Source: Pagrus major (lineage: Eukaryota > Chordata > Actinopteri > Spariformes > Sparidae). From it: a stretch of 64,000 nt of DNA. Shown piece by piece: positions 46,983 through 61,219 of the stretch. The position numbers and the translations under genes are program-made. Positions within the stretch are counted from its first letter, which is position 1; each line of letters opens with the position of its first letter. The notes below the pieces were generated by a model, which saw only the letters and a program-made list of their open reading frames with translations, ran no database searches and was not told the origin of the DNA. The stretch is from NCBI RefSeq assembly GCF_040436345.1, contig NC_133234.1, positions 13,842,446 through 13,906,445 on the forward strand, read 5' to 3'.

Positions 46983-49900
46983 CTGAGAGATGAGATGACA
47001 GAATGTGGGTCGAGTTCAAGCTCTTGTAAAACACAAATAAATAAAAATAATGTGTAATCACCTTGTGAACAGGAGGGTTGTTATTAGACGATGTTGAAAA
47101 GTAGATGTACTGGTTTTCGTCGTACTCCAGACTGGCGGTGCTGGTCAACATGAATTTGGCAGATGGAAGTCCAATCTGTTTGAGAACAAAAAGAGAGTAG
47201 GATGAGCCTATTGACACATTTCTTCTGAAAATAATAATTTCGAAAATTTTAACACAGACATTTTACCACTTCATACCAGTTGGAAACAAAATACATCCAA
47301 ATGCACTTAAAATATGAATAATATGTAAACTCATGAATCAATCTGTCTACATACAACATTATACATGCATTACCTGCTCTATCCATCCAGAACTAAGGTT
47401 GGCAGTGATATTGTAGGTTTTCCTCTCCAATCTTCCCATGAACCTGGTGCACTTGAACACTTTGCACTTTGCAACAGAGCAGTCCTGAAAGCAGAGATAG
47501 CCGTTAAAAAGCCTGCCAACTCCAGTGGGATGAAAAAATAGTAGGTATGTGACTGTCACACCAGTTCTATGAGTATGTGCAGAGCACCCTAAACTTCATT
47601 GGAGTTCTGCCTTGGCACCCTGAGACAGATCTTTGCACTCACCACCCAAGCAATGGGCAGAAACGACACATTATAAAGCAGCTGGGCACCTGCTGTTCAG
47701 CTGAACTGAGCAACGGGAACAGAAGAGGGGCCAGTTGATAGAAAAAGCCCCAAGAACTCTTCAGATCCATGTGAATCACGAAGGTGCCAGAAAAAATACT
47801 TTTTCATACTTTCTTTTCTTTTTTCCATACCTATCCAGACCTGAACATTACTAAAATCAAATTCCATACTTTTCCGTACTAAGTAGGAACCCAGCCAGTT
47901 TATTTATTTGACTTAACAAAAAAAAGAAACACACACACACACTGTTCAGGAAAAGTTAAAAACTTACCACTTTCTTATTTTTCTTTATTTGGGCTACAAA
48001 ATCTGTGACACGAGGTCCGTCATCTTTGTCTGGTTGGCAGTCTGGAAACTGAAATAGAGCCGATTCAAGTCAATTTAACAGAGAACAAGATCTGCTCCCC
48101 ATATAACCATACCCACCCTTCCACGAGGCTGTAAAAACAGCTACATTTAATACATTTTCATTGGTTCAGTAACTATTAGTTCCCACGTTACCTGCAAGCT
48201 GCTGGAATCCACCCAGATGTCTTTATCACCGAGCTTTACTGGCACCTTGATCACCACAGTTAAATTCAGTGCTCTGATATGATTTACAACCTGTGAGAAA
48301 AGGAGGAAATTAAAAGGTTGGCAGGCTAAACAGACTCAATGAGCTTTAAAGTAACACCTGAATCAAGTTGATTAACTAATACTGGTATTATGATAAGATA
48401 TTTTACCTCAATTGATTGCTTGAATGGTTTCTGCAAATTATTGTATCTGTAAGTGAAATTGGTGTAGCTGAGGGAACTAAACAGACATATTAAACAGTTG
48501 ATTAATATTGCATAATGAAATGTCAACTTAAAATAATTATTACTTTTTAAATCATGTCTTTCGCTTCACATAGAACAACACAAACCTTTGCATTGTTACA
48601 AAAATGCTGTACTTCACATCAATCGCTTGCATTTTGTAGAGTTCGCTTGAGCTGGAGTGCTCCAGATTCCCACTAACAGAGAGGTAAAGTTATTTGTAGA
48701 AATGGTTATAGCACTATTGCATACATACTGTACATTCTTGCATATTGTTGTGCATACTGAACAGTACCTGGTAGCCCTTGCAGTGACATTAATCTTCTTG
48801 TCAAGTTGACTATTGGTTTCAATCCCATAGGAGATGATGAAGATAGCCTGAAGTGAAATAAGAGATCAGATTACCTCCTCTTTCTGCAGCGGTGAGAGGA
48901 GATCCTCCTGTACAAAAAACAAACCTTAGTGTTGCTCTTGAAAATAGGCTTGTCAATAGTGCAATCTGTCTTTCCTCGGGACAAGCCATCTTCACTGTCC
49001 AGGGAGCTGCACTCGATTCTTCCCTTTATTAAAAAGAGATTTTAATGAAAGAAGAAATGAAAGCACACACGACAGCTGATCTCAGATGAATTGAAACAGA
49101 CTTGATCCTGACGCCATACCTGCAGGATTGTAAACTTCCTATAGGAGAGTCCATATGGGTATGTCACAATGACACGGCTGTTGTAGGAGTTCTCCTCGGT
49201 GTTCTCCACTGAGACGGTGACATTCAACAGCGCATCAATGCCCACTTTAACAACTGAGGAGCTGACGGATTATGAGGAAAAAGAAAATGAGGGTATAAGA
49301 AAAAGAAGACTCCGAACTACAGCCATGCTTTTGGCTAAATGCTAACGTCTTGTTTACCATCTTAGTTTAGCCTGTTAACTTGCTCACATGCTAATTAGCG
49401 CAAATCACAGAGCACAGCAGAGGATGATGGGAATGTTTTTTATGTTTTTAAAAGGTATTTGGCCTTAAAATTAAAGGTCTGGAGAAACATGATGATGATG
49501 ATGCTAGATACAAAAAGTTACAATTAATCCTGAAGGGGGCATGAATGTGTGCACCACATGCCATCACAATACACCCAATAATTGTTGGGGCTTTTCTAGT
49601 AAAAACATTAATTAAAACCTAAAGATGTTCTTGGATGAATTCTCTGGGAACATCTGTACAACATTTTGAGCCATTCCATCTTCCATTTGGTGGCAGAAGA
49701 GGATCACCAAAGTCCTCAAGATTAATCGTCTGGGCACCATGAATGTCTGGACTAAATTTCATGGCAGTCCATATGATAGATGAAATATTTCAATCTGGAC
49801 CACAGCAGTGGACCACCTGTCTGCCTGCTACAGAAACACCAACACTCCTGGCCCTGGAGCCATGCCACTAGTATGGCTAAGGGCATTACACATTGAGGTC

Positions 49901-52900
49901 TGGGGTTCCAGTAGGTACAAAAAGACTTCATACAACATCACTGAATTATCTGTGGTCTGTGAAACTGATAAAAAAAATAAAAAAATAAAATAGAAGAGCG
50001 TGCAAACTCTTTGTACTTGTGGAAAAGAGGAAAGTGACCACACACTAGGGATAGACCGATTATCGGCCGGGCCGATTATCAGTGCCGATATTCGGCATTT
50101 TGACGCATATCGGCATCGACCTCTTTTTTAATTCTGCTAGTAAAACGAGTCATTTCGCGGGGGTTGTGACACTCAAAAAAAAATTATCCGCTGATTTACA
50201 GACGTCTCTTTCACAATGTAAGTCTATGGGAAAAAGTTTTTTTGGGCCAGTGTGCATCACGTGACGGACCCGGAAGTTGTAATTCCACTGTTTGGCCACC
50301 ATGTAAAACTGGATTCAAAGCCCAGCGCTGTTCCTGGGGGCTTGGTTTCGAAGGTAAGTTAAGGCAGCAGACTCTCCTAAAATTGTAATAAACATCCAAG
50401 TCCTCTATACACAACAACTACTAGTAACATTACTGTGAGCCCATTAACGTTATATAAACATAAGCGGCAGCTCTGCTCGCTCGCAGTCCCTCCAGATGGC
50501 ATGTTAATCACTCGAAACAAGGTTGCTGATAATATCGATATGGAAATAGTCCGTAGTTTGTTTGTACTTAAAAACAAAGTGAAAGATTAACATTTTAGTT
50601 ATATTGAAATTTTGGAAAACTTTATTTACTGTAGAAAACTTTAGGGAGCTATTTATTTGTTTAAGTTTTCATTTAACTTTATAAGACATGCTGCTGAGCC
50701 TGGGAGCTCCCTGCACTTTTTGTTAGAATTTTAAAACAAAGATGTCTATTGTCTAAGATAAAAAAAAACCTTTAACATGTTGCAAATCTGATAAGCTGTT
50801 TAATAAACATATGCTTAAAGGCATTTAAACGAAGTTAAGTGTTGGAGTTTGTATTATTCAAAATTTTGACGCCAATATTTTCCCTTTTACTGCAAATGAA
50901 GATTGGCTCCAAATATCGGTTATCGGCCTCCTTGACTACTAAAAATCGGTATCGGCCCTGAAAAAACGATATTGGTCTATCTCTACTACACACCCAAGTT
51001 AAGGGCTGTCCACACCAAGAGCTATAACAATAACAATAAATATATTGCTTTACAAATCATTCTAACTCAAGTGGATGAGTCCACACCACAGCGATAATGA
51101 CAATGACAGTGATGACGATATTGTTGGGATCACTTTCAGAATGATTTAATGAATGACAAACACTGACAGCCAATCAATGAGCTTGATTTTTGGGGCTATT
51201 TTTTTTACTACATAATGTTGCATGAATGCAGCTGTGCGCCAACCGCTTTTAAGTAGGCTAATTGTTGGCATTGAGGAAATATGATTAGATGATTTACTCT
51301 AATAAATCAGTCTTGGTTATAACATTATAATTATTGTCATAGTGACTGCTCTTGTTGTGGAGGGCTCTTTAGGCTTCATTTTTGTAACTCACCTGGTAAA
51401 GTTGAAATCCACTTTCAGTTTGTCTACACATTTGTTGTCAGTGCCGCAGTTGATTTCGAACCCTAACTGTGGAAGAGAGTATAAAGTAAACCTTTTTGGC
51501 TCAGAAAGTGTCATAGCAAACAGCCGGCAAGGACCTGAAAGTCTGACTGCCTACTCTTACAGGTAAATCATTGGTAAAATCGGACATTATTTAGAAGGCA
51601 TGACGATTCCTGTGTATTTCAAAGCACTGCAGAGCTCCACACAGTAGCTAACGTGTTGTTCAGTTAACATTCTGACAGATAATTTAAGAAATATGAGCAA
51701 GTTCAGACTGAACAATTAACAGAGTGTCTTTAATGATCACTTACAGGATGAATGGTTGTTGTTTGAGCCTGCTGGGCGAGACTTGGTCTGAGATTTGTGT
51801 TGGAAGGCAAACCGTCAAATGTGAATCTGAGTTCATTGGAGAGTGAGTTGAGAGCATCTTCTGGACAAGCCTGCAAGAAGAGGGCAGTATCGATGATGTT
51901 CAAAAGCCCATATTCTACCCTTTTTAAACAAGGTGTACGTCTAAAAACTCACCTCAACAAAGAAGTTCACAGTAACGCACCCAGGAGGCTGTCCTAAGTT
52001 AACATCAGTTGATCCGGTCTGCACTCGTTGTTTCTCATTGATGTAAGCTCGGTTGTTTGGGACCTTGCGGGTGGCATCCAGCGTTAAAGTAAAGTTGATC
52101 CTTGCTCGAGCTGAGAATAGATTAGACTTTCATTAAGAGGCTATTGGTGCACACACATAAATGTATCTAAATGGATGGACAGTGGCGAATCAGGAACCTT
52201 GTGCTACTTCAGAGTGTCTGGTCATGGTGAAGCAGATTTTAGCTGTGTTCTTCAAAGGTGTTGAGCAGTCTGAGTTCTGAGTCGGGATTTGGTTTGGGCT
52301 GAATGTCATCTGAGCTTCCACCATTACTATGGGCTTTGATCTGGAAATGGACAGAGCAGTAAAATATGAGTCCAGTTACATTTCAAAGGTGCCAAATACT
52401 GACATTTCCCTCTGTGTCTCATACTGATGCTAAAGGTTGCCTTCTGTGTCTGTATTACCACTTTCACACTGGACAAAAAAAAAAAAACAATACAATCGGC
52501 ATTGACTCCCGCATTAATTTTCACCCCTCATCAGACGACGTGATATGATGTGTGTTGAAGTTAAGATTGTGGCTTGTTAATACTTTTCCATCTGTCTTGT
52601 TCAGTTGGCGCTGAATTTGAAAGAGAAACTGAAATAGAAGATATTAAAAATGTAACCGTTGTTAGTGGCTTGTCAGCTGCCTGATTGGTATAGTACATGC
52701 GCAAGTCACAACAGAGATGAGAAAGAAACAAGTTTTAAAAAAACAGAAAGGCAAACTCTCCTGGCATTGAGGAAGGCATCGAACGGCTACTTTTAAACGG
52801 TTAGCCCTTGTTTAAAAACCTGCATATACACACATATTTTGTTGTAAAAGTGCTATGAGAGACACACCTGGCTTTAAACCAACTTAAATGTAAACACATC

Positions 52901-54408
52901 TGCAGAAAAATGAGACGATCAGAGCAACTGCTCCACCCGATATAGTATACAGGAAAAGTTGGGGTTGAATGGTGGGTGAGGACCTTCACCCATGAGAACA
53001 GAATTTGCATTCCGTGTAAAACCAAACATAATTGATTTTTTCCTAAGCCTAACAAAGTAGTTTTTGTGCCTAAACCTAACTAAACTGCCACTTCACCTAA
53101 AGATTTTACGCATCACATACAGAAGCTACAGGAGACTTCATGAGTCGCAAAGGGGCGTGACAAAGTGCCATCGGTATTTGATGACCTGGGTTGAAAATAC
53201 ATGTGAATAACCTTTGGTTCTGAGATTAAATATCCTAATAAAACTGGATATCTTAGCTGTCTGATACAATCCTTTAATGAACAGTTGTGTCCTTAATTAG
53301 TACACACACAGCACACTGCAAAGCTCAAGTTTAATTAACCCTTAAAAATGAACACAAATGGTAGAATTATACTAGAAAGTACAATGTATGACAGGAGCCT
53401 CTTGGACTTACCTGAGTAAGACAACTGTGCCCTTTGAACCCACCGCTAAGTCGGGCAAACCGTCCATACTATGGTCAAAAGATGACTGACTGATTGACAT
53501 GCCGAAGAACTTCAGCCCTGACCTGACTTTAGGGCCAGCAATTCTCTGTGTAAATGGAAATATTAAATTCATCAAATTGGTTTAATATTAAATACAGTGG
53601 CAAACAGGAAGCCATACTTCAGGATCTTCTTTGATCTCACTCACCTGTGAGTAAGAAAGACTGATTCTTCCTCTTCCTTCACCGTGGAATATGTAGATGC
53701 TGCCTTGACCGTCGTTCTCCAAAGGAGCTCCAACGGCCAAATCATTGAAACCATCTCTGTTAAGATCAGGCAGTACAGCAAGAGAAGAGCCAAACCTTCC
53801 TTTGTCAGATGCATCCCCTCTTAATACTGATGGAGAATGTAAGTGACAATCGACATTCTGGTGAAAATATAAGGATGAGAGTTAATGTTTGCGTTGCCAG
53901 TGAATAAACACATTGGATTAATGGCACTCGATAAAACTGTCATTTACCAAACCAGATAATTCACAAACGTAAACTCTTCCCTCTCTGTCAGTGTCCACGA
54001 ACATAGGGGCAGATATGAAGATCAGGTCAGTGAAGGAGTCACGATCAACATCCATGGCACAAACCTCTGCCCCAAAGTATTCGCCGCTCTGATACTGTAA
54101 TAATCAAATAAAAGAAGAGATCAACCAGTATTTTTTTGAATGTGCGTCACACTGTCTTTTAGGACCGTCTACCCATCTTAACTGATTGTAAATACACACC
54201 TTCCATTCATGGGGGTCAATCTTTTTGTATCTTCCCTTTGCCTCAACTGTCATCACAATTCCTCGGTGTTTATATCTTGGAGCACCAACAATTGTCAATG
54301 GGCCTTGCCTCGTGTTGGCAACTGCAATGGAGTAACCTAGAGTTCAAGAGTCAAACATAAGTTATCCATTAATATCTAAAGGGTTGGCCAACTGTGGATA
54401 TGTGTGTG

Positions 54409-54453
<45 letters not shown>

Positions 54454-56056
54454 TCATGGAAAAAATTATTAGACCACCCTTGTTTTCTTCAATTTCTTGT
54501 TTATTTTAATACCTGGTACCACTAAAGGTATAATACAATGAACACGACAAAAAATGCAGCTGATCACATAATACTTTATGTCCTATTTGACATTCTTAAG
54601 CTTAATTGTATTCCCAGGGTATATAAGAGGCCATGTCATGTCATAAGCAGCACTGCACATGCAAAGGCTTAGAGTGGTATCCTGCTTACATTCAAGCCAT
54701 AGCACAACTCAGAAGTTGTCAGCTCTCACATAATGCCTAAAACAAAAGAATTATGTGAAGCCACAAAGGCAGCCATCTTGGCACTGCTGGAAATTGGCAT
54801 GAGTGAGAGACAGGTAGCAAAAAAACTAAAGATCTCCAAGACAGCTGTTCATTACAACAAGAAAAAAAAAGCCGAACACGGCACTACCAAATTGCTACCT
54901 GGCCGCGGCAGGAAACGTCTCTCTACCCCACGAGATGACCGTGCACTCGTCCGTTCCTGTGTCAGGAATCGTCGTCAGACCTCCAGGGACCTTAAAAATG
55001 AGTGGGCACTGTCGAGAAATGTGACTTGTTCGGCAAGGACAGTTCGAAACCGACTTGTTGAAGCTGGTCTGAAGTCACACAGAGCACGGAAGAAGCCCTT
55101 CATCAACGAAAGGCACAGGAAGGCCCGGTTACTCTTTGCTAGGGATCACAAGGATTGGACTGTTGATGATTGGGCTAAGGTTCTCTTCAGTGATGAATCC
55201 AATTTTGAGTTGATGCCCACTCCAGCTAACTTACTGGTTAGGAGGAGGCCTGGAGAAGCCTACAAACCAGACTGTCTTGCCCCTACAGTAAAACATGGGG
55301 GTGGATCAGTGATGATCTGGGGTTGTTTCAGTATGAGTGGAACAGGGCAAATGCAATTGTGTGAAGGGCGAATGAACCAGGTCATGTACAGGGCTACTCT
55401 TGAAAACAGTCTTCTTCCATCAGCTGGAAAACTCTTTCCTGCCTCGAATGACTGGATTTTCCAACAAGACAATGCCCCTTGCCACACAGCAAGGTCAGTT
55501 AAAGCCTGGATGGAGAACCACAACATTCGCACCATGCCTTCGCCTGCTCAATCACCAGATCTGAATCCAGTTGAAAACCTATGGAAAATCATCAAACTCA
55601 AAATGGAGAACCACAAGCCCAAAAACAAAGCAAATTTGTTTGAATTTGTGCAACAGGAATGGGCTGCTGTGACAGCAGAACAATGTCAGAAGCTGGTGGA
55701 GAGCATGCCAAGACGCATGGCTTCAGTCATCAAAAACAATGGTTACGCAATCAAGTACTAACTCCTGTGTGTATCATGTGTTTAAAGCAAACAGAAAAGA
55801 AAACATGGAATGCTTAAAAGCAGTGTTTTTGGCAGTACAGTGCCATAGCTATTGATGTAAGAACTTAAGTGATTTTGGTTACTATCAAGAAAACCATGGA
55901 AAATGGCTAGATATCAGCTCTTAAATTAAACTCTTACGAGCTATTTTTGTTGTTATCATTATATTTGTCCAAACAAATGTACCTTTAGTTGAACCAGGCA
56001 TTAAAATGAACAAGAAATTGAAGAAAACAAGGGTGGTCTAATAATTTTTTCCATGA

Positions 56057-56154
<98 letters not shown>

Positions 56155-59100
56155 GAAGAGTTTTCACGTTGGTCTCCTCAAAAGACATTTGCAAAACCAT
56201 AAAAATTTCTACATTAGCTGCTCTTCCAGGATTTGTTTATAACTTACTGCCTTCTGTGCTCTACTCTGAATTAGGTCTACCAACAGGCTCAATAGCAGGT
56301 GTGGTATTTGTTTCTTTGAATAGTCTTTGGGGCGGCTGTAGCTCTGTTGGGCTGCTGTAGCTAAGGAGGTAGAGTGGGTCGTCCAGTAATCGGAAGGCGG
56401 CTGGTTCAAATCCCCAGCCCCCCCGGCGGCAAATCAAAGCATCCTTGAGCAAGATACTGAAACCAAAATTCTCCTGATGAGCAGGTCGGCACCCTGCATG
56501 GAAGCCTCTGCCATCAGTGTATGAATGGGTGAATATGACAAGCGTAGGAAAGTGCTTTGAGCGGTCAGTAGACTGGAACAGCGCTATAGAAATACAAGTC
56601 ATTTATCTTTGACTAACCTTGCTGTCACCTCCTTTTTCAAAAATACAATCCTTTGTCATATTTCCCTTGTGAGATTAAATAGGAACAAAAACCAAAACAA
56701 TGCTCATACACAGACCTTCATACCTTTGACTCCTTTTTTGTCATTCATTCCAAAAGATGGAAAGACAAACTGAAGGATTACATCTACATGTGTAAGTTAG
56801 TTAATAGCGTCATATTCATACCCAGATAACTGTCAGTCTCCATGTAATCAGGCAAATAAGACTTCCCTTTCCCGCCAGTGCTTGTGTATCGCAGGAAGCC
56901 TCCCTTCCACTGGTTGGCGCCAACAACAGTCATCTGAAATCCCTGCCGCTTGGAGAGAAATTTAAAGAAAATGTATTTGGCACGAAAACATCAGCCAGAG
57001 AAAAGACTTACTGCATCATTATTTTAAATCTGGATTCTGTGTAAGTGTATCACTGTGTGTGCTTTTCAGCCACAGAGTGTGAGTCTATGTGTCTAACACT
57101 TTATTGTCCAGTGCATTTCCAGTGTTTTTTTTTAAATTACCCCAGGCACATAAGCTGCTCTGAATCCCTCTTGAGACATTTCCATTTCCAGTGTATTTCC
57201 ACTTGCTTGAGATCCTGTAACAGCAACATAAATGAGCATGAAGGTTTCATTATGCAGCACGAAACTATGAACTGCACGCCAGTTGCATTCCACAGTTCCA
57301 TAAGACCTATCCAGTGTATTTACAACGACAAACTCAATAAAACAACTCTGATTTACAAGTTCATGCTTAGACTGAAACAGTACATAGATTTACAATTTTA
57401 TCATGGCCCCAAGAAGTAATTGCCAATGATTATTTCTTGTTTGTTAAAGTATTTTAGTATAGCAGGTAAGACTATTTACTCAAAGTGTTGATTTCACTAA
57501 TGTCAAATGACCTGATAGCTTAAAATGTGACTTTTACCTTTTTATCCTTTGGAACTAAATATTTACGTTTATTTCTGAAAATCCAAAAATGTTGGCATAC
57601 TGTTATGGTAAGTTAGCATCTATACCTTCGATAGAGAAGATTTTCTCCTGCAAATTCTGTCTTATTTTTTCAAGTGCAACAAAGCTCTCCACTTGAAACA
57701 CATGGTCTGTTGGGGGAGAAGATGCAATGGTTCCCAGTTCCTGTTTTGCATCCGGTCTATGAAATGCAGTCCCCACCTAGAGATGTTGAGAAAAATTTTA
57801 GAGGTTTTGAACTTGTTGTTAAATATAGAGTCTATTCATATAACTGACACTCAAATGTATTCTTTAATCGGCAAGAGTTTAGTTAGAAACTATGAACATT
57901 TAACATTTTTGAAAATACATTCTCATTATTTCTTCTTTTATTCAATAATGGTGATATAAACATAATCAAAACAATATAACTGAGACACCCAATGTATTAT
58001 TTAATTACTATCATTAATATTTCAAATAGTTTGGGCCCCAAAAGAATTACTTATTAGAATCATTTCCCCTTTAAATTTGATTTGTTTTCCAGTCCAGTAA
58101 AGTGTAAGATCATTACAGAACCACAACGGTTTTAAATAGTAGCATACATTTTATAAAGACGTGATAAATCAAAGGTATATCAATACAACTTACCCCAATA
58201 GCAAATCGAACAATCTTTTTACTTTCAGCTGAATCTGCTGCCCTGTCCAAGTCATCCCGGTCATTAGATTGTCCGTCTGTAATTACTATCAGAACCTTCT
58301 TTACATTTGGCCTGGAACCTCTTTCTGCTGTGAAGACATAGTTGCTGACAAAAGACAGACCTGCTTTCAATACATTCTTTTAGTACATTTAGTCGTTTTC
58401 ATATAAATGAAATATCTTGTATCGTTAAGAAAACCCACTAAAGGGTTAGTTCACCTAAATCCTAAATGACAGATGCAAATATGTATTCAAACATTAGTAT
58501 ATTAAATAATGTGTGCAACAAAAAGTAAATAATAGTTTACTAATGTGATCAAAATGTAATTGTTATCATCTCTTATGTTATCAGCTCTGATGGAATATAT
58601 TTTTTATAGACAATTTTTATCTCACACAAACCACTAATAAAATTGTTTAAAAAGTTATAACATTACTAACATTTAGTAAACATTGTTAATTTTAATGTAA
58701 TTGTTTGTTACCAGTAACAAAAAAATAAATATTAAACTATTAATTTACTATTTATTAAAGGGATAATTTGTAATATACGTGCAGGATTCAAAGTTAGCTC
58801 CAAAACTATAGGGGGTAGCGTGTTGCCTGAGCCATGACTTAGATCAAAAGGGGAGGCGCCGCAGGCAATGAGGTTCAGCTCAACCTGGCTTAGCAGCCTA
58901 ACAGTGAACATGGCTGGACAATGAACTGGGACTGAACAAGATGGATGCCAGTTTGAATACAGGGGATACAGTCAAGCCCCCAGGAGGAGTGCCAGGTTCT
59001 GAAGCCTGTTTTCGTTTTGGCCAAACCGTGTAATTACATCATCACATGATGCACTGCAGCCCAAAAAGACTTTTCCCATAAGCTAACATTGTGAAAGAAG

Positions 59101-61132
59101 GGTCTGTAAAACGGTGGATATATTTTTTGGAGTGTCACAACCCTCGGGAAATGACTTGTTTCACTATCAAAATTTGAGCCATTCGGTCTAATAACATTTG
59201 GAAAGTCTAGAAGAGACACACAATTAAATTATTTTATCCCACTCAAGTTCGCCGGGCGCTTAACCGGAAGTTAGTTCGGTTGGCAGATGTCTCTAGTGCG
59301 TATGTTCTATGGGCTGCACAATGCAGAAGCTATGCGGAAGAGCCCCGGGCAGAAGTCGAGTGTTTTTTGGCTTCATGCGCCACTGAGCAGCTTTCATAGA
59401 AATGAATGGGGCTCCGCCTCGAGGGCTGTGTCCAGTAGGAATAGGTCCATGGATACAGTACAGATGTGATTTACAGCAGCTCTGATCAGGACTTTGACTT
59501 CAGGGATGACAAGACACGTCAGTCGGGGACAAATAAAAAATAGTCTAATTGTCTTCCCTGAATGCTGATGATTGATCTGTTTATAATTATTATTGCTATT
59601 ATGATTGTTACTCATGCTATTATTTATACTATTTACATCATTACATGTTTTTTGCTATAATATTATCTTACTTATTTGTTTGTTTATATCCTTACTATAT
59701 TGTTATTATTCAGTCATATCAGAAAGTTCATAGATTTCTTTTCAACAGATTTCACTCATTATCATGAAACCTGCGGCCTTATGTATTATTATTATTATTA
59801 TTATGTATAATGTGTATTGCTAGGTCTACTGATTATTACCCCTTAATTTAATTTAAGCAACATTTTGTAGAAATTGGCATTTTGTGTGATTTGGTGCCAC
59901 AATTTTTGAGTGCAACACCACTGTTGTAAATACAATCTGCAGACTAGGACTCGCTGCACTTGTGGCAATGAGCCTTGTCTGCATCAGCTTTAGTGAACAG
60001 ACTTTTAAGCACACTTTCATCAGAGCAGGTCTGTGTGCATGCAGGCTGAGAGAGCTGCCCCGCCCCTTGCGCATCGCACTGATGACAGCCTCATGACAAG
60101 GAGAGATCTCTCTTTTGAAGTGAAAGTAGCAAAAGTACAGCGAATAATGCAGCACCCAATAAAAACTTTGAATAAATGTCTCAAAATCTGAGGGGGAACT
60201 CCGCCCTCCCTTGCGAGTAGATGCAAGTTTCAACTGGTGTAAACTTGCAGACAATGCCCCCTTTCAAAACTATCGCTTCAAGCGTCCCCTGACAATCTCT
60301 GAAAGCCCCCGTTGAGAAACACTGCACTAAAAGCTAAGAGAGCATCTGAAACATTGTAAAATTGCCACACACATACATGGCAAATGGTAAATGGTAAATG
60401 GACTTGCATTTCAATCGCACTTTTCCAGTCTACTGACTGCTCAAAGCGGCATCTCCCAGCTGAAGCTACGGGGGGTTTTGGACTATCACCTCTTGAGGTA
60501 CAAAGGACGTGCCCATGCTAGCTGGTTAGCATAGTTACTTCAGTATACATCTCTGCATCACAATACATAGACATCATTGACATAATGTCAACTCTATTGT
60601 TTCATCCGTACTCTGTTTATCATGTTTGTATTTATGTTTAAAATGATAATTTTGGCCATAATTTACAAACTGCCCATTTACTGATGATTATTAATGTTAG
60701 TGTTACCGTTTAACTTTATGGGAACAATAAAGTTTGCTATATAAAATCATCATAAGGTAATGTCTCACATTAGCATCATGACAGCACTTACACAACATGT
60801 CTGATGGCGGCAGCTGTGTAAGTCCATCCACCAAACTGTCTTATTGTCTGAATTTGATTTTGCCAGTTATTAGCATCAAATGTATTAAAGTAATAATGGA
60901 TGATGGGGCTTGTGGAGAACTGGACAATGGCAAACTGCAAAAAAGAAGAAACAAATGTAAATATGCATGGCTACAAATTGAAATATTTAACAGTCAAATC
61001 ATCTATAAAACAGCACCTTTCTGTGAGGACAATTAAGAGAATGAAGAAGCAGTTGAAGGTGGGGGGTACTTGGTGGATGTTTGGTAGACTGTTTAAATTT
61101 GTCAATTGCTAATCTCACTTTCTGTAACTTTT

Positions 61133-61219
<87 letters not shown>

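Larger units (their letters stand above)
58345..60791 (-). other. Repeat-rich intron within the I domain
   Basis: A 2.45-kb intron containing the repeat at 59025-59210, the SINE fragment at 60379-60447 and a short (TTA)n run near 59786-59800. The rest is AT-rich with no recognised exon. Confidence 0.65.

Noticed and set aside
55985..56200. 71-codon Tyr-Ile repeat frame
   Set aside because: It is a translation of the TA microsatellite beside the Tc1 element.
56330..56430. tRNA gene suggested by A and B boxes
   Set aside because: The acceptor stem and cloverleaf pairing could not be formed and a SINE body follows, so it is a tRNA-derived repeat.
58345..58376. Longer form of the third I-domain exon beginning at 58376
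   Set aside because: It needs a poor donor upstream and adds about ten residues not expected in a CD11-type I domain; the 58344 acceptor fits phase, pyrimidine tract and length.
59034..59219. Minus-strand frame [10 protein letters not shown]... as a small gene
   Set aside because: It lies within the repeat shared with 50145-50270 and has no supporting features.
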